NCBI RefSeq assembly: GCF_002008165.1
Contig: NZ_MRDM01000030.1
Coordinates: forward strand, 248,001 to 312,000
DNA: 64,000 nucleotides
Reading direction: 5' to 3'
DNA from: Rhizobium laguerreae
Lineage (GTDB): Bacteria; Pseudomonadota; Alphaproteobacteria; Rhizobiales; Rhizobiaceae
The translations under genes were made by a program, and so were the position numbers. The notes below the pieces were generated by a model, which was not told the origin of the DNA, did not search any database, and saw nothing but the letters and a program-made list of their open reading frames with translations. Positions within the stretch are counted from its first letter, which is position 1, and the number at the start of each line of letters is the position of its first letter. Positions 8,148 through 17,109 of the stretch are shown here, piece after piece.

Positions 8148-9056
8148 ATGAAATCGTCGCTTGAACATATGCCGCTCCGCAAGCAGCGAGAACTCGGACG
8201 GGTTCTCGAAATCCTCCACGAGGAATTCGAGGACGCGCTGAAGGAAGGCACGGCCGATTTCAAGAAGCGTGGCAGGATACTGAAGATCGTCCTGTTCGGC
8301 TCCTACGCCAAGGGTGGCTGGGTCGATGAACCGTTCACCATGAAGGGGTATCGCTCCGATTTCGATCTGCTGATCATCGTCAACAATCGCAAGCTCTGCG
8401 AGTTCGCCGAATACTGGCACAAGGCAGCCGACCGGCTGATCCACGAAGCCGCGATCGAAACACCAGTGAGCTTCATCGTCCATTCCAGACGCGAGGTGAA
8501 TACCTACCTCAAGGAGGGGCAGTATTTCTTCTCTGACATTCGCAAGGAAGGCATCGTTCTCTACGAACTGGACGATGAGCCGTTGGCTGAGCCCGAGCCC
8601 CTTTCGACTGAGGACCGGCTTCGCGTGGCGAAGGAGCATTTTGAAGAGCGGATCGAGGCTTCGACGGAATTTCTCGATCTGGCCGAACATGCACGTACTA
8701 GGGGCTACGGGAAACGAGCGGGGTTTCTTTTTCATCAGTCGCTCGAGCAAGCCTATTCCTGCATTCTCCTTACTCTCACCAATTACGGTCCACCATCGCA
8801 CAACATCAAGTTTCTGCGCTCGCTCGCCGAGGAGCAGGATCGCCGGCTGGCCGAGGCCTTTCCACGTGATCAGCACCGGGAACGCGCGTGGTTCAACACA
8901 TTGAACGAGGCATATGTGAAGGCGCGCTATTCAAAACATTACGAGATCAGCGAGGAGGCTCTCGCCTGGTTTGGCGAGAGGACAACCGTGCTGCTTGAAT
9001 TGGTCCGGATGGTTTGCTCCGAGCATCTCGAAAGGCTGAAACACGACAGCCACTAG
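8148..9056 (+). CDS. Fused nucleotidyltransferase-HEPN protein
   Basis: 302 residues combining two domains usually split between an antitoxin and a toxin. The N-terminal MNT-type nucleotidyltransferase shows GSYAKGGW (G51-S52) and D71-x-D73 in YRSDFDLLIIV. A helical HEPN domain spans about residues 145-295 (HQSLEQAYSCILLTL). A canonical Rx4-6H HEPN nuclease motif is not clear; R-x3-H occurs in ARYSKHY. ATG 8148 is preferred to TTG 8142. It stands alone. In two-gene MNT/HEPN systems the NTase AMPylates the HEPN ribonuclease; here both would act in cis, which is inferred. Confidence 0.8.
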   Translation: MKSSLEHMPLRKQRELGRVLEILHEEFEDALKEGTADFKKRGRILKIVLFGSYAKGGWVDEPFTMKGYRSDFDLLIIVNNRKLCEFAEYWHKAADRLIHEAAIETPVSFIVHSRREVNTYLKEGQYFFSDIRKEGIVLYELDDEPLAEPEPLSTEDRLRVAKEHFEERIEASTEFLDLAEHARTRGYGKRAGFLFHQSLEQAYSCILLTLTNYGPPSHNIKFLRSLAEEQDRRLAEAFPRDQHRERAWFNTLNEAYVKARYSKHYEISEEALAWFGERTTVLLELVRMVCSEHLERLKHDSH

Positions 9057-9128
9057 CTGGTGGCGTGTGGCCTTTACGCCCGACTGAAGGGGCTACGATC
9101 GAGCCCAATGCGACATCGACATGCGGCT

Positions 9129-9154
9129 GGAACCGGGGCATCACCTGGAACGTT
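9129..9154 (+). promoter_or_regulatory. Putative EcfG (RpoE2) promoter for DUF3072 gene
   Basis: GGAAC at 9129-9133 and CGTT at 9151-9154 with 17 bases between match the alphaproteobacterial general-stress sigma consensus GGAAC-N16/17-CGTT. It ends 26 bases before the DUF3072 start codon. Confidence 0.6.
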
Positions 9155-9179
9155 TAGAGAACGCATTCAGGAGGCCGCT

Positions 9180-9395
9180 ATGAGTGACAATCCGAAAACC
9201 AAGACATCGTCCAACACACAAAAGGACCCCGACGATTGGGTGGGCGGCGACGAGCCGATGACCGGCGCGCAGCGGTCCTATCTAAAAACCTTGTCCGAAC
9301 AGGCGCACCAGCCCGATGCCTATGCCGAGGATCTGACCAAGGCGGAAGCGTCCAAGAGGATCGACGAATTAAAGCAGGCGCTCAATTTGGAATGA
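9180..9395 (+). CDS. DUF3072 domain protein
   Basis: 71 residues, hydrophilic, with the DUF3072 core MTGAQRSYLKTLSEQA followed by LTKAEASKRIDELK, a SAP-like helical repeat. The ATG at 9180 has GGAGG about 5 bases upstream; longer in-frame starts lack support. An EcfG-type promoter lies just upstream, so it is probably part of the general stress response. The biochemical role is unknown. Confidence 0.78.
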   Translation: MSDNPKTKTSSNTQKDPDDWVGGDEPMTGAQRSYLKTLSEQAHQPDAYAEDLTKAEASKRIDELKQALNLE

Positions 9396-9597
9396 GCGGC
9401 CGCCTGGCGATAACCAATTGGGTGAAGCCGAAAGCCGAGGAGAACGTTTGCGCGCCGCAACACCAGCGGTGTAAGCTGTTCGAATGCAAGCTGAGGGTGC
9501 TCGCCTAGTGTTTCGTTGCCCGCACCGAGATGCTGCATCCGTAGAACCCATCGCCGACCGGAATTTGCCAGCTACGGCCGAACTTGCTGCGAACTGG

Positions 9598-10620
9598 TTA
9601 TGTTCGAAGCCTGGACAAACCCCACAATCGCATCATCTCTGCTGGAGCTGAGATTTCTATCGGGATCACGTAGGGGTCTGCAGATCTTAGCGCCGTGAGG
9701 CTCTTGCGCTTCTTGATCGGAAGTCCGTGGCCCATGTTGCTGACTGAATAGAGGGCCACTTTCAGCTCGCCGCTCACCTTCCATGACTGCAACCTGCCCC
9801 ATGGTTTTTCCTCCAAACGGCCGCTGTTTTCTGCAATGCCTTGGATTTCGAGCCACTGAGCAACACACGCGAGCGCATTGACGGGCTTGACCACCCGGTC
9901 GTCCATGCCCTGCCAGATGGTTATCGCAGGCCATACCTTGGCTTCCGGGGAAATCTCAGCAATGGGTCTTCCCCATCCGCCCGGTGGCGACGGCGCACCT
10001 GACTTCATCGCGCGCAGGGCCGACATCGCGTCGCGGGCAGATCCGAATGGCATGCCGGCGATGATCGCGGCGCCGGCAAACAATGACGGGTAGTTCGCGA
10101 CGAGTGCGCCCGTCAGCGCCCCGCCGGCGGACAGCCCCGCGACGAAAACCCTCGAACGGTCGATGCGATGTCGCTCACATATGTGCTCGATCATCTGCTT
10201 GATCGAACGCACCTCGCCGCGGTCTCGAGCGACCGCGCTTGGTCGAAACCAGTTGAAGCAATTTTGCGAATTGTTTGCTCTTTTCTGCTGCGGATAAAGA
10301 AGAACGAAACCGCGCTCTTTCGCAAGCTTGGAGAAGCCGGCCGCAGCATCCAGGCTTTCGGGAGTCTGATGGCAGCCATGAAGCAAGACGACAAGCGCGG
10401 GGTTTTTCGGCAGCCGCGTGGTCGGGACGAAGGATTTCATCAGCAGGCGGCCCGGGTTACTTCCGAACGCGGTTGTCTCGACCAAAATCGGTTTCGCGGG
10501 ACGGGATGTTGAACGTTTCGTTCTACTTCGGGTCGTTTCGAGAGCTTTCTCGATCCGCTTGCTGATTTTCTTTTGGGCTCTGAGGACCTTTAACAGCGAT
10601 CTGCCGAGACTGACCTTCAT
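9598..10620 (-). CDS. PHB depolymerase family esterase
   Basis: 340 residues. The alpha/beta hydrolase domain starts near residue 70 with VVLLHGCHQTPESLD (oxyanion region) and carries the nucleophile motif GLSAGGA, an Asp in QGMDDRVV and a His in NMGHGLPI. This pattern is the LpqC/feruloyl-esterase-like PHB depolymerase family. The basic N-terminus (residues 1-45, Lys/Arg-rich) has no clear signal peptide. Its start overlaps the Nudix stop at ATGA, so the two are co-transcribed. Substrate unknown; such enzymes cleave short polyesters or aryl esters. Confidence 0.85.
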   Translation of the reverse strand: MKVSLGRSLLKVLRAQKKISKRIEKALETTRSRTKRSTSRPAKPILVETTAFGSNPGRLLMKSFVPTTRLPKNPALVVLLHGCHQTPESLDAAAGFSKLAKERGFVLLYPQQKRANNSQNCFNWFRPSAVARDRGEVRSIKQMIEHICERHRIDRSRVFVAGLSAGGALTGALVANYPSLFAGAAIIAGMPFGSARDAMSALRAMKSGAPSPPGGWGRPIAEISPEAKVWPAITIWQGMDDRVVKPVNALACVAQWLEIQGIAENSGRLEEKPWGRLQSWKVSGELKVALYSVSNMGHGLPIKKRKSLTALRSADPYVIPIEISAPAEMMRLWGLSRLRT

Positions 10621-11072
10621 AGGTCAAGGTTCTCAACCCGCGACAGGAGCGTTCGCAGACCTGGCTGGGCGGCGTCGCGCACGGCGTCCCTCAGTGGGAA
10701 CCACTGTGTTTTACGGATGCTCTTCTCCGGAAACCTGTCCGCGATCCTCGACACCTGGAGGAGATGGACGGCCACATGGTAGCGGTTGGGACTCGTGTCC
10801 TTGCGATACGAAAACCAACCGAACACGGTCTTGTCGACGATGCCTGCTACTCCGGCCTCCTCGAAGGCCTCTCTCAGCGCCGCAGCACTGCTGGTTTCAT
10901 CATCTTCGACGTGCCCCTTCGGAATGCCCCATCGACCGTTCCGTCGGCTGCCTACAAAAAGGATTTCAAGTCCACCGTTTTCGCTCCGACGGTAGCAAAG
11001 AGCACCAGCCTGCGCGACATCGCGACCAGACAAGGTTTTCGTAAGTTCCGCCTGGGCGTCTTCGTTGAGCAC
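10617..11072 (-). CDS. Nudix hydrolase
   Basis: About 151 residues from a GTG at 11072, preceded at good spacing by GGAGG; an upstream TTG at 11102 is open but lacks that support. The Nudix box GHVEDDETSSAAALREAFEEAG matches G-x5-E-x7-REUXEEXGU, preceded by the common WGIPKG. It resembles diadenosine-polyphosphate or diphosphoinositol-polyphosphate hydrolases (GWFSYRKD region). It is followed at ATGA overlap by the esterase gene. Confidence 0.85.
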   Translation of the reverse strand: MLNEDAQAELTKTLSGRDVAQAGALCYRRSENGGLEILFVGSRRNGRWGIPKGHVEDDETSSAAALREAFEEAGVAGIVDKTVFGWFSYRKDTSPNRYHVAVHLLQVSRIADRFPEKSIRKTQWFPLRDAVRDAAQPGLRTLLSRVENLDL

Positions 11073-11165
11073 TGTCCGCCTCCGGTTTCGAAGCCCGCGC
11101 AAGCTAGCTGGGAGACGTTCAAGAGTCCAGTTTGCTTCAGTCCTGGCGTGGTGGGAACCACGGCG

Positions 11166-12206
11166 TCAGCAGTTTCGACGATCGCTGCGAGCAGCGTCGA
11201 TGGTCTTGGTTCCCTCAGCGGCCCGATAATAGATCTCGGTCACCCGAAACCGGCCATCGATGCGCTTGCACTGGACGATGACGTCGATCGCAATCTTCAG
11301 CATCTCGCGTATGTCGTTTCGCTCTAGATCCCGCCCACCTTCCGATTCCTTCACCAGCAGTGTCAGCTGTTCGAATGCAAGCCTGGCCGAGTCGGCGTGG
11401 ACGGTGGTGATCGAGCCCGGATGGCCTGAGTTCACGTTGCGAATGTAGTAGAACGCGGTCCCGTCGCGCAGTTCCTGCAGGAGAATGCGATCCGGCCGCA
11501 TGCGCAGGCAGGATTCGAGCAGATCCTTCGCCCCGACTTTCGCCAGCCCTTGGCCTCCCTTGGAGTAGAAGAGACGGACATGGTTCGGCTGGGGGATGAC
11601 GAGTTCGGGCGTGTCTTCGATGGAGATGATGCGCTCGCTCGAGGGAATATGGCGGATCAACGCCTTGGAAAGCGTCGTCTTGCCGGAGCCGGTCGCCCCG
11701 GAGATGATGATGTTCTTGCGCGCATGGACCGCTTCACGAAGAAAGGCCTGGTAGGATCCATTTTGGTAAAATTCCAGGAGCCTACGGTCGACTGAGGGGA
11801 TGTCCGCGTCTTCCCGTGCCACCTCGGCGAACAAGCCGCCTTGATCGAGGTCGTTCAGGCTCAGCGACACCGACGAGGGCTTTCTGATCGTGATGCTGAC
11901 TGTTCCCTTCGTTGTCGCCGGTGGGATGACCATCTGGATGCGCTCGTCGCCCGGCAGCGTTGCCGAAAGGATGGGCCGGGTTTCGTCAATCGACTGGTTG
12001 GAATAGCTTGCGACAGCCCGCGCCAGGCGCATCAGCTTGTCAAACGACAGCTCCGGCAGTTCGTGCGTTTGCCAGCCGGCCGTGCCCTCGGTGACCACCT
12101 GGGTCGGCCAGTTGACGATGACCTCGTAGAGGGACTTGTCGCGGAGAAAAGGCGACAGCGGTACCAGCAGCTCGCGCACAACGCCGGAGTCTGCTCCCTC
12201 TGTCAT
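11166..12206 (-). CDS. virB11: T4SS ATPase VirB11
   Basis: 346 residues. It has Walker A ATGSGKTT, an Asp box (IISIEDTPEL), Walker B and arginine region (RMRPDRILLQELRDG), and a His box (GHPGSITTVHAD), all in VirB11 order. It is a hexameric cytoplasmic ATPase powering substrate transfer and pilus assembly. ATG 12206, seven bases after the virB10 stop, is chosen; a longer in-frame start at 12254 would lie inside virB10. It is the last gene of the operon. A decayed copy of its C-terminal part lies at 21985-22125. Confidence 0.95.
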   Translation of the reverse strand: MTEGADSGVVRELLVPLSPFLRDKSLYEVIVNWPTQVVTEGTAGWQTHELPELSFDKLMRLARAVASYSNQSIDETRPILSATLPGDERIQMVIPPATTKGTVSITIRKPSSVSLSLNDLDQGGLFAEVAREDADIPSVDRRLLEFYQNGSYQAFLREAVHARKNIIISGATGSGKTTLSKALIRHIPSSERIISIEDTPELVIPQPNHVRLFYSKGGQGLAKVGAKDLLESCLRMRPDRILLQELRDGTAFYYIRNVNSGHPGSITTVHADSARLAFEQLTLLVKESEGGRDLERNDIREMLKIAIDVIVQCKRIDGRFRVTEIYYRAAEGTKTIDAARSDRRNC

Positions 12207-12213
12207 GGCCGGA

Positions 12214-13386
12214 TTATTTCGTGACCAGGGTCGAAGCTGGACTGAAATCTCCAAGTACCGCCCGATCGTAGATGCGATTGCGCGGTTCGCTCACGCGAAG
12301 TCGATAGACGCTCGAGAAATCGAGATCACGCGCCACGAAGATCGAGACCAGCTCGCCTTGATGCTTCAACAGGGTCGGCGGAATGTTGATCGACTGCTCA
12401 ACGGCGATGGTCGCGGCCTGCTTGCCGGCGCTCGTCGTGTTGTCTGCCTCGACATCGCTATCCTGCAGCTGGCTGTTGGCATAGGAGGTCGCGTCGCCGA
12501 CGATCGACAACAGTATCGCGCTGCCGAAACGCTCCCACCAATGGGTATCGACATAGCCGTCGACACCGGCACGCCCAAGGGCATCCGTTGCGGGTGACGC
12601 CAGGGTGATGATCACGCCCGTCGGTGTCTTTGCCCGGTTCCAGAGCACAAACAGGCGTTTCTGGCCGCGGCGAAGGCCGCCGCGATATTCGCCGACGGCC
12701 TGCGTGCCCTTCTCCATCAGCACGACGCGACCGTTGTCCGACAGGACGTCACGGTTGATGACACAGCTCGTGAACCCAGGTTGGTCTGAGGACAGCGCCG
12801 TCTCCAGGACGCAAGGAATGGAGGTCCCCATGGCGACGATGAAGTCGCGATTGCCAAGGGTTCCGGCACGCGAGCCCTGCGGCTGTGTCGGCGCCAGCAT
12901 GCGATTGAAGCGCTGGTCCTCGTTTTCCGCCTCGGCACTGAAGCCGCCTGGATTATTTCCGAGGGGAACGTAGTTCGACGCGGCATCGGTGCTGGCATCC
13001 TGGTCTCGAGCATGAGGCTGGCGGGATTTTTCAGCGCCATAAGCCATGACCGGCGCGCGGCGGGCAGCGTCGAGAAGCTTCTCATCCTCGCCGTCCTGCT
13101 CGGGCATTCCGGGCGTCGGCAGGATTGATTCCGGTGGCGGGGCGGCGGGTTGGACCGGCTCCTTCGCCGGCTCGAAATCGGATGTCTGACGGATCACGAC
13201 GCGCTCGGGCTGGACTCCGTCGGCGGGTTTATCCTGTCCGCGCATCGACCAGAGCGCAAATCCGACGAAGGCGATTATGGCCAGCGCCACGACGCCACGT
13301 CTCAGCGTCGGATTGGTGTCGGGGCCTCGGCCGGTCGACGTTTCCGCGCGCTCGCCAGGAATGTTGGTGCTGTCTTCCTCGGCCAT
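12214..13386 (-). CDS. virB10: T4SS protein VirB10
   Basis: 390 residues: short cytoplasmic N-terminus, one membrane helix at about residues 29-47 (VVALAIIAFVGFALWSM), a Pro-rich periplasmic linker, and the TrbI/VirB10 C-terminal barrel (FIVAMGTSIPCVLETALSSD near residue 180, then GVDGYVDTHWWERFG). It spans inner and outer membranes and transduces energy to the core channel. AGGAGG precedes the ATG. It lies between virB9 (9-base gap) and virB11. Confidence 0.95.
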   Translation of the reverse strand: MAEEDSTNIPGERAETSTGRGPDTNPTLRRGVVALAIIAFVGFALWSMRGQDKPADGVQPERVVIRQTSDFEPAKEPVQPAAPPPESILPTPGMPEQDGEDEKLLDAARRAPVMAYGAEKSRQPHARDQDASTDAASNYVPLGNNPGGFSAEAENEDQRFNRMLAPTQPQGSRAGTLGNRDFIVAMGTSIPCVLETALSSDQPGFTSCVINRDVLSDNGRVVLMEKGTQAVGEYRGGLRRGQKRLFVLWNRAKTPTGVIITLASPATDALGRAGVDGYVDTHWWERFGSAILLSIVGDATSYANSQLQDSDVEADNTTSAGKQAATIAVEQSINIPPTLLKHQGELVSIFVARDLDFSSVYRLRVSEPRNRIYDRAVLGDFSPASTLVTK

Positions 13387-13395
13387 GACGTCCTC

Positions 13396-14250
13396 CTATT
13401 GTCCTGTCGCAGCCTGCGCCTTCACGATGCGCTCGACAGAGGGTGAGGTCGTATTGGTGTCGGGGTTGATGCCGATCCGATCATAGGCCTCGTTGAAGAC
13501 GCACAGCACGTCGCCTCCCCTGCGCAGGATGAATTTGCGGCTGATCGCGTGCACAAGCACCAGGTTGTTCTCGACGGACTTCGGCACGAGGCTCTCGCTG
13601 CGGTCGGAACTTTCCATGTAGATCGCTGGCATTTCCTGGTTGCCAGCAAAGGCGAAGGTGGTGACTTTGCCGTTGTCGTAGACCGCCTGCGGTTCAAGTG
13701 CCGCCGACCCTTGCGCCGAATAGCGCCAGTTGCGTGGACCATAGGCTTCGTGAAGAGCAAGAACCTTGTCCGCTTCGCCGGCCTGAGCCGCTTGCGCACG
13801 AGCAGCGGCATCGAGCCTTCGGCGTTCGGCCTCATCGGCGGGATAGCGATACTTCACATAGAAGTAGGTGTTTTGCCCGGCCTCGACGGTGCCGTCGCGA
13901 ACCGTCAGCTCCATCTGGTAGCTGCGGGTCGACCCGTCCCGCCTGGCCGTGACGACCGAGACGTTAGTCACGGGCTGGTTTTCGCGGGGCTTCAGGAACA
14001 GGATATTGCCGGCAGGCGCCACTTCCCATGCGACGCTGTTGCCAAGCGCGACGTGGGCGATCTCCTCGTCGGCGGCGAACTCGATCTGCACCGAGGACCG
14101 CAAGGTGCCGACGATCTTCGTGATGTTATACGGCTGGTAGTCGACAAAACGGATGCGGCTATCCTGCGATGCGCCGCGCGGAATATCGAGCGCTGACGCT
14201 GTCGTGGAGAGGCCGGCAAGAAGGAGGGCGATCAGGACAGTCTGCTTCAA
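13396..14250 (-). CDS. virB9: T4SS outer-membrane protein VirB9
   Basis: 284 residues from a TTG start that overlaps the virB8 stop (TTGA). This start gives a proper signal peptide, LKQTVLIALLLAGLSTTASA; the longer open frame upstream lies antisense-like within virB8 and has no signal. The mature part has typical VirB9/TrbG blocks: DSRIRFVDYQPYNITKI, HVALGNSVAWEV and TYFYVKYRYP near the middle, and a C-terminal VLCVFNEAYD. It forms the outer-membrane core complex with VirB7 and VirB10. Confidence 0.93.
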   Translation of the reverse strand: MKQTVLIALLLAGLSTTASALDIPRGASQDSRIRFVDYQPYNITKIVGTLRSSVQIEFAADEEIAHVALGNSVAWEVAPAGNILFLKPRENQPVTNVSVVTARRDGSTRSYQMELTVRDGTVEAGQNTYFYVKYRYPADEAERRRLDAAARAQAAQAGEADKVLALHEAYGPRNWRYSAQGSAALEPQAVYDNGKVTTFAFAGNQEMPAIYMESSDRSESLVPKSVENNLVLVHAISRKFILRRGGDVLCVFNEAYDRIGINPDTNTTSPSVERIVKAQAATGQ

Positions 14251-14918
14251 TTGATGGCCTCCGGATCGGCGCGGTATTCGCTGACGGCAAAACCAAGCGG
14301 ATTGGTCAGCCGATCTGTCGAGGACATCGGCGCGTTGACATAAGAGAAGGTGAGCGTCGCCACCCAATGGGTGGTCCTGACCTCGTCACCGCGCGTGACG
14401 GTCCTGGTATAGCGAACCGAAGCCACATTCGCGTTGATCAGAGAGATCGAGACGACGTTGATGCGGGACGTCGCGCCGCGGCCATAGATATTCTGCGGAG
14501 AGTCCGGATTGCCGCCTCGGTAGATTGCCGCAAAACGCGTCTGTTCCGGCTGGGTCGAGAGCAGCGCGACCGTGCGAAAATTCTCCTCGGCCTCGCTCCA
14601 GACATAGGCTTCCCGCGCACGCACATATTTGGCGGCAAAATACTTGGTCACCGCCTCGTCATAGCTGCCGGCCGTCGAGGTAAGCGCCGAGACGACGTCG
14701 ACGATGCCGGTCGAATTGTCGACCCGAACCACGAAGGGCTCGACCGTCTTCAAGGGGGTGAGGCCGGCAACGGCGACGATCGAGGTGGCGGCAAGCACGC
14801 TTGCGGCGATCGCGATGGACCAGGCGATGCGTGCCGACCGCTCCACCTGGATAAGCCGATCCTGATCGAAGCGGCGCGCCTTGTCGAAATAGCTCTTCAG
14901 ACTGTCCTCATTCACCAT
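14247..14918 (-). CDS. virB8: T4SS inner-membrane protein VirB8
   Basis: 223 residues from ATG 14918, which follows GGAGGGG and lies directly after the virB7 stop. There is one membrane helix at about residues 30-52 (AWSIAIAASVLAATSIVAVAG), then a periplasmic domain containing TPLKTVEPFVVRVD, YVWSEAEENFRTVALLS and the late NPLGFAVSEYR block. It is an assembly factor bridging VirB9 and VirB10. A longer in-frame start would run into virB7. Confidence 0.93.
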   Translation of the reverse strand: MVNEDSLKSYFDKARRFDQDRLIQVERSARIAWSIAIAASVLAATSIVAVAGLTPLKTVEPFVVRVDNSTGIVDVVSALTSTAGSYDEAVTKYFAAKYVRAREAYVWSEAEENFRTVALLSTQPEQTRFAAIYRGGNPDSPQNIYGRGATSRINVVSISLINANVASVRYTRTVTRGDEVRTTHWVATLTFSYVNAPMSSTDRLTNPLGFAVSEYRADPEAIN

Positions 14919-14919
14919 C

Positions 14920-15204
14920 TCACCCCTCCTGGCATGGCCGATACGAACCCACAGCATCGAAATGCGCGAAGGCGGCAGGTTCCTCCGTCAGCGGCTCTCC
15001 ACTATGGGAAGACAGCTGGCCGGTCGCTGTCGCCGGGACTGCGTCATTGCCGCTTTGCTTGGCGGGCTTGTTGTCCTCCCACTGCCACATGGCGCGGTTG
15101 AGCGGCCGGCGCGAATAACCGTCGCATTTGGGCAAAGGGTGGGACCGCGATGCGCAGCCAGTGAGCTCCAAGGCAAGGAGGAGCGAGACGATAATGCGGA
15201 TCAT
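14920..15204 (-). CDS. virB7: VirB7-like lipoprotein
   Basis: 94 residues. A signal peptide with lipobox (SLLLALELTGC, lipidated Cys at about residue 17) is followed by a polar tail with two further Cys residues and RRPLNRAMWQWED. Position between virB6 and virB8 and the lipobox identify it as the VirB7 slot, although it is longer than the Agrobacterium protein (about 55 residues). The start is ATG 15204; the longer open frame lacks a signal sequence. Confidence 0.72.
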   Translation of the reverse strand: MIRIIVSLLLALELTGCASRSHPLPKCDGYSRRPLNRAMWQWEDNKPAKQSGNDAVPATATGQLSSHSGEPLTEEPAAFAHFDAVGSYRPCQEG

Positions 15205-15256
15205 TGAAATGCAAACCTCTGAAACATTTGACGTGAAGAAGGCGTTATCCGGCCCC

Positions 15257-16177
15257 TCAAGATCTGAGGCGGCGGCCGACGAAACGGACGCTTCGCCCAA
15301 CTGCTCTGGTGCCATGCGAGGCAGCCCAGGCAAGCGTGCTTTCATGGGCGTCTCGGCTGGCACCATAGCCGTAGGTTAGCGACGCCCCGCCCGCTGCAAG
15401 CGCGGAAGCAATGCCGGGCAGCTGGTAGAAGACGTAAAGGGCGGCAAGGCAGATGGCGCAAAGGGCGACCGGACGCATCATGACATCCGTGTAGCTTTCG
15501 ATTGCCGTGAAGGTCGTGTCGATGCAGCTGATCAGCAGTGAACCGATGGCGACGACCAGGACCTGGAGAATGACGAAATTGGCGAGCTGACCAATCCAGG
15601 ATTCGGTAAAACGGCGGGTGGACTGGAACATCGCAAGCGCGACGAAGATCGGGCCGATCGCCAGCACGATGGCGAGCGCCAGCCGGGCATAGAGCGAGAC
15701 GATATAGCCGATCGCCGCCACGGTGAAACTCGCGCCGATCGCCATCATCCCGCCGATGCCGTTGACGATGTCGGCCGGCCAGGTCGCCCGCGCCCAGATT
15801 TCCTGAGCACATTTCTGGCCCTTGTCGAGCAGGCTGTCGAAGGTGGAAGCGCTGGGCGCCGTCCCGGAGTTCAGCGCCTGCGAGATCTCGCGCGGCAGCG
15901 TCTCGAAGAAGATGTTGGTGACATAGGTCTGATATTCGCTGGCGTTGCGCACCAGCATGACGATGATGGCAAGCTTCATCGCCCGGAACGCGAATTCGAG
16001 GATGGGCTCCGGTACCGAGCCCCGCAGGACAAGGTAACCATAGAGCACGACATAGAGCGTCAGCGCCGCGGTGAGCGGGCCGCCGATGCAGCTGGCAATG
16101 TTCGACGTGCCCGACGAGATGAAATTTTCCAGCGGCGCCTTGAACTGGCCGTCGACGAAGCTGAAGACCTGGTACAT
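15257..16177 (-). CDS. virB6: T4SS polytopic membrane protein VirB6
   Basis: 306 residues with at least five membrane segments (for example ALTLYVVLYGYLVLRG near residue 38, LALAIVLAIGPIFVALAMF near 168, and LCAICLAALYVFYQLPGIA near 240), and the conserved Trp-containing stretch TRRFTESWIGQL. It forms part of the inner-membrane channel. It starts 3 bases after the eexN stop. The C-terminal tail is basic. Confidence 0.92.
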   Translation of the reverse strand: MYQVFSFVDGQFKAPLENFISSGTSNIASCIGGPLTAALTLYVVLYGYLVLRGSVPEPILEFAFRAMKLAIIVMLVRNASEYQTYVTNIFFETLPREISQALNSGTAPSASTFDSLLDKGQKCAQEIWARATWPADIVNGIGGMMAIGASFTVAAIGYIVSLYARLALAIVLAIGPIFVALAMFQSTRRFTESWIGQLANFVILQVLVVAIGSLLISCIDTTFTAIESYTDVMMRPVALCAICLAALYVFYQLPGIASALAAGGASLTYGYGASRDAHESTLAWAASHGTRAVGRSVRFVGRRLRS

Positions 16178-16180
16178 AGC

Positions 16181-16414
16181 TCAGCCTCCAAGCGCCCTGT
16201 TCATGCGTTCAAGCCGCAACTTCCAGTCCGCCGCCGCGGCGTTTTGACAATTGGGCGTCTGACGCAAGGCGCCGGGGTTGTTGCGGCATTCACTCGTGAT
16301 CTTCGCCAGCAGGACCTCATCATCCATCAGCTCGTCGACAGTATAGATCCTGTCTTCGTCGCCGAAGCAGCCAGAAAGGGTGAGCATGACGATGCCAAGC
16401 AGGAGATGTTTCAT
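16181..16414 (-). CDS. EexN family entry-exclusion lipoprotein
   Basis: 77 residues from ATG 16414, overlapping the virB5 stop (ATGA). A signal peptide with lipobox (IVMLTLSGC, Cys at about residue 16) is followed by YTVDELMDDEVLLAKITSEC and a Cys in QTPNC, then a helical end. Its position between virB5 and virB6 is the usual place for EexN, which blocks uptake of a related plasmid. This supports the operon being a conjugation system rather than an effector translocator. Confidence 0.8.
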   Translation of the reverse strand: MKHLLLGIVMLTLSGCFGDEDRIYTVDELMDDEVLLAKITSECRNNPGALRQTPNCQNAAAADWKLRLERMNRALGG

Positions 16415-17109
16415 TTGAGCGCCTCTCCCATGGCATCCAGGCGCTTGCGCCAATCCTCGGCCTTGCGCTGATCATCGACCTGAACCTCAGCCTGCTGGAC
16501 CATCTGGAGAGCCTGCATGCGCAGCACGTCGGTCTGCAGGAAGGCGGTTTCGGCCTGCAGGCGTGCCTGAAGATCGGCGATATCCTTGGCATCCCCGGCA
16601 CTGGAGATCTGCTGGCGCAGCTGATCGATGCCGTCGATGCGCTTGGTGGCGGCATCGTAGATCTGCTGGCCAAGGCTCATCTGGCCGGCATTGCGGTTCT
16701 GGGCGCGCGCCAGTTCCTGCGCATAGAAGTCATTGGCATCGGTGCGATAGGTGGAATTATTCTCGAGGAATTTCGAGGCGGAGGTTGCGATGGCGCCGGT
16801 GCCCGAGCCTTTCAGCACCCCTTCGATGTCATCAAAATCCTGCGGCAACGCCTTGCGGATCGAGGGGTCGTTCAGCAGACCGGCGACATCGGCCATGTTG
16901 GTGACTTTGTTCAGCGATGCGTAAAGCTGTTGTGCCTGCTGAAGCTGTTGATTGAGCGCATCGAGCTGCGATTTCAGCTGCGTGATGCTTTCGATCTGCT
17001 TGGCGATCGCGGTCTGATCGATGACCGGAATACCCTGTGCGAATGCCGCTCCAACCGGCAACAGTGCAGCCGTCATCGCCAGAGCAAATCCCATTCTGAC
17101 CCTTTCCAT
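16411..17109 (-). CDS. virB5: T4SS minor pilin VirB5
   Basis: 232 residues from ATG 17109, which overlaps the virB4 stop codon (TGATG). Signal peptide MERVRMGFALAMTAALLPVG...AFA, then a long helical, Gln-rich coiled region (LKSQLDALNQQLQQAQQLYA) and a second helical hairpin, as in VirB5/TraC pilus-tip adhesins. The open frame continues far upstream antiparallel to virB4 coding, but that part is an artefact of the G+C-rich sequence. Confidence 0.9.
   Translation of the reverse strand: MERVRMGFALAMTAALLPVGAAFAQGIPVIDQTAIAKQIESITQLKSQLDALNQQLQQAQQLYASLNKVTNMADVAGLLNDPSIRKALPQDFDDIEGVLKGSGTGAIATSASKFLENNSTYRTDANDFYAQELARAQNRNAGQMSLGQQIYDAATKRIDGIDQLRQQISSAGDAKDIADLQARLQAETAFLQTDVLRMQALQMVQQAEVQVDDQRKAEDWRKRLDAMGEALK

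Noticed and set aside
6600..8150. repABC replication or partition locus near the RHE_PE00001 gene
   Set aside because: No RepA, RepB or RepC coding features occur in the window, despite the family's frequent presence on such plasmids.
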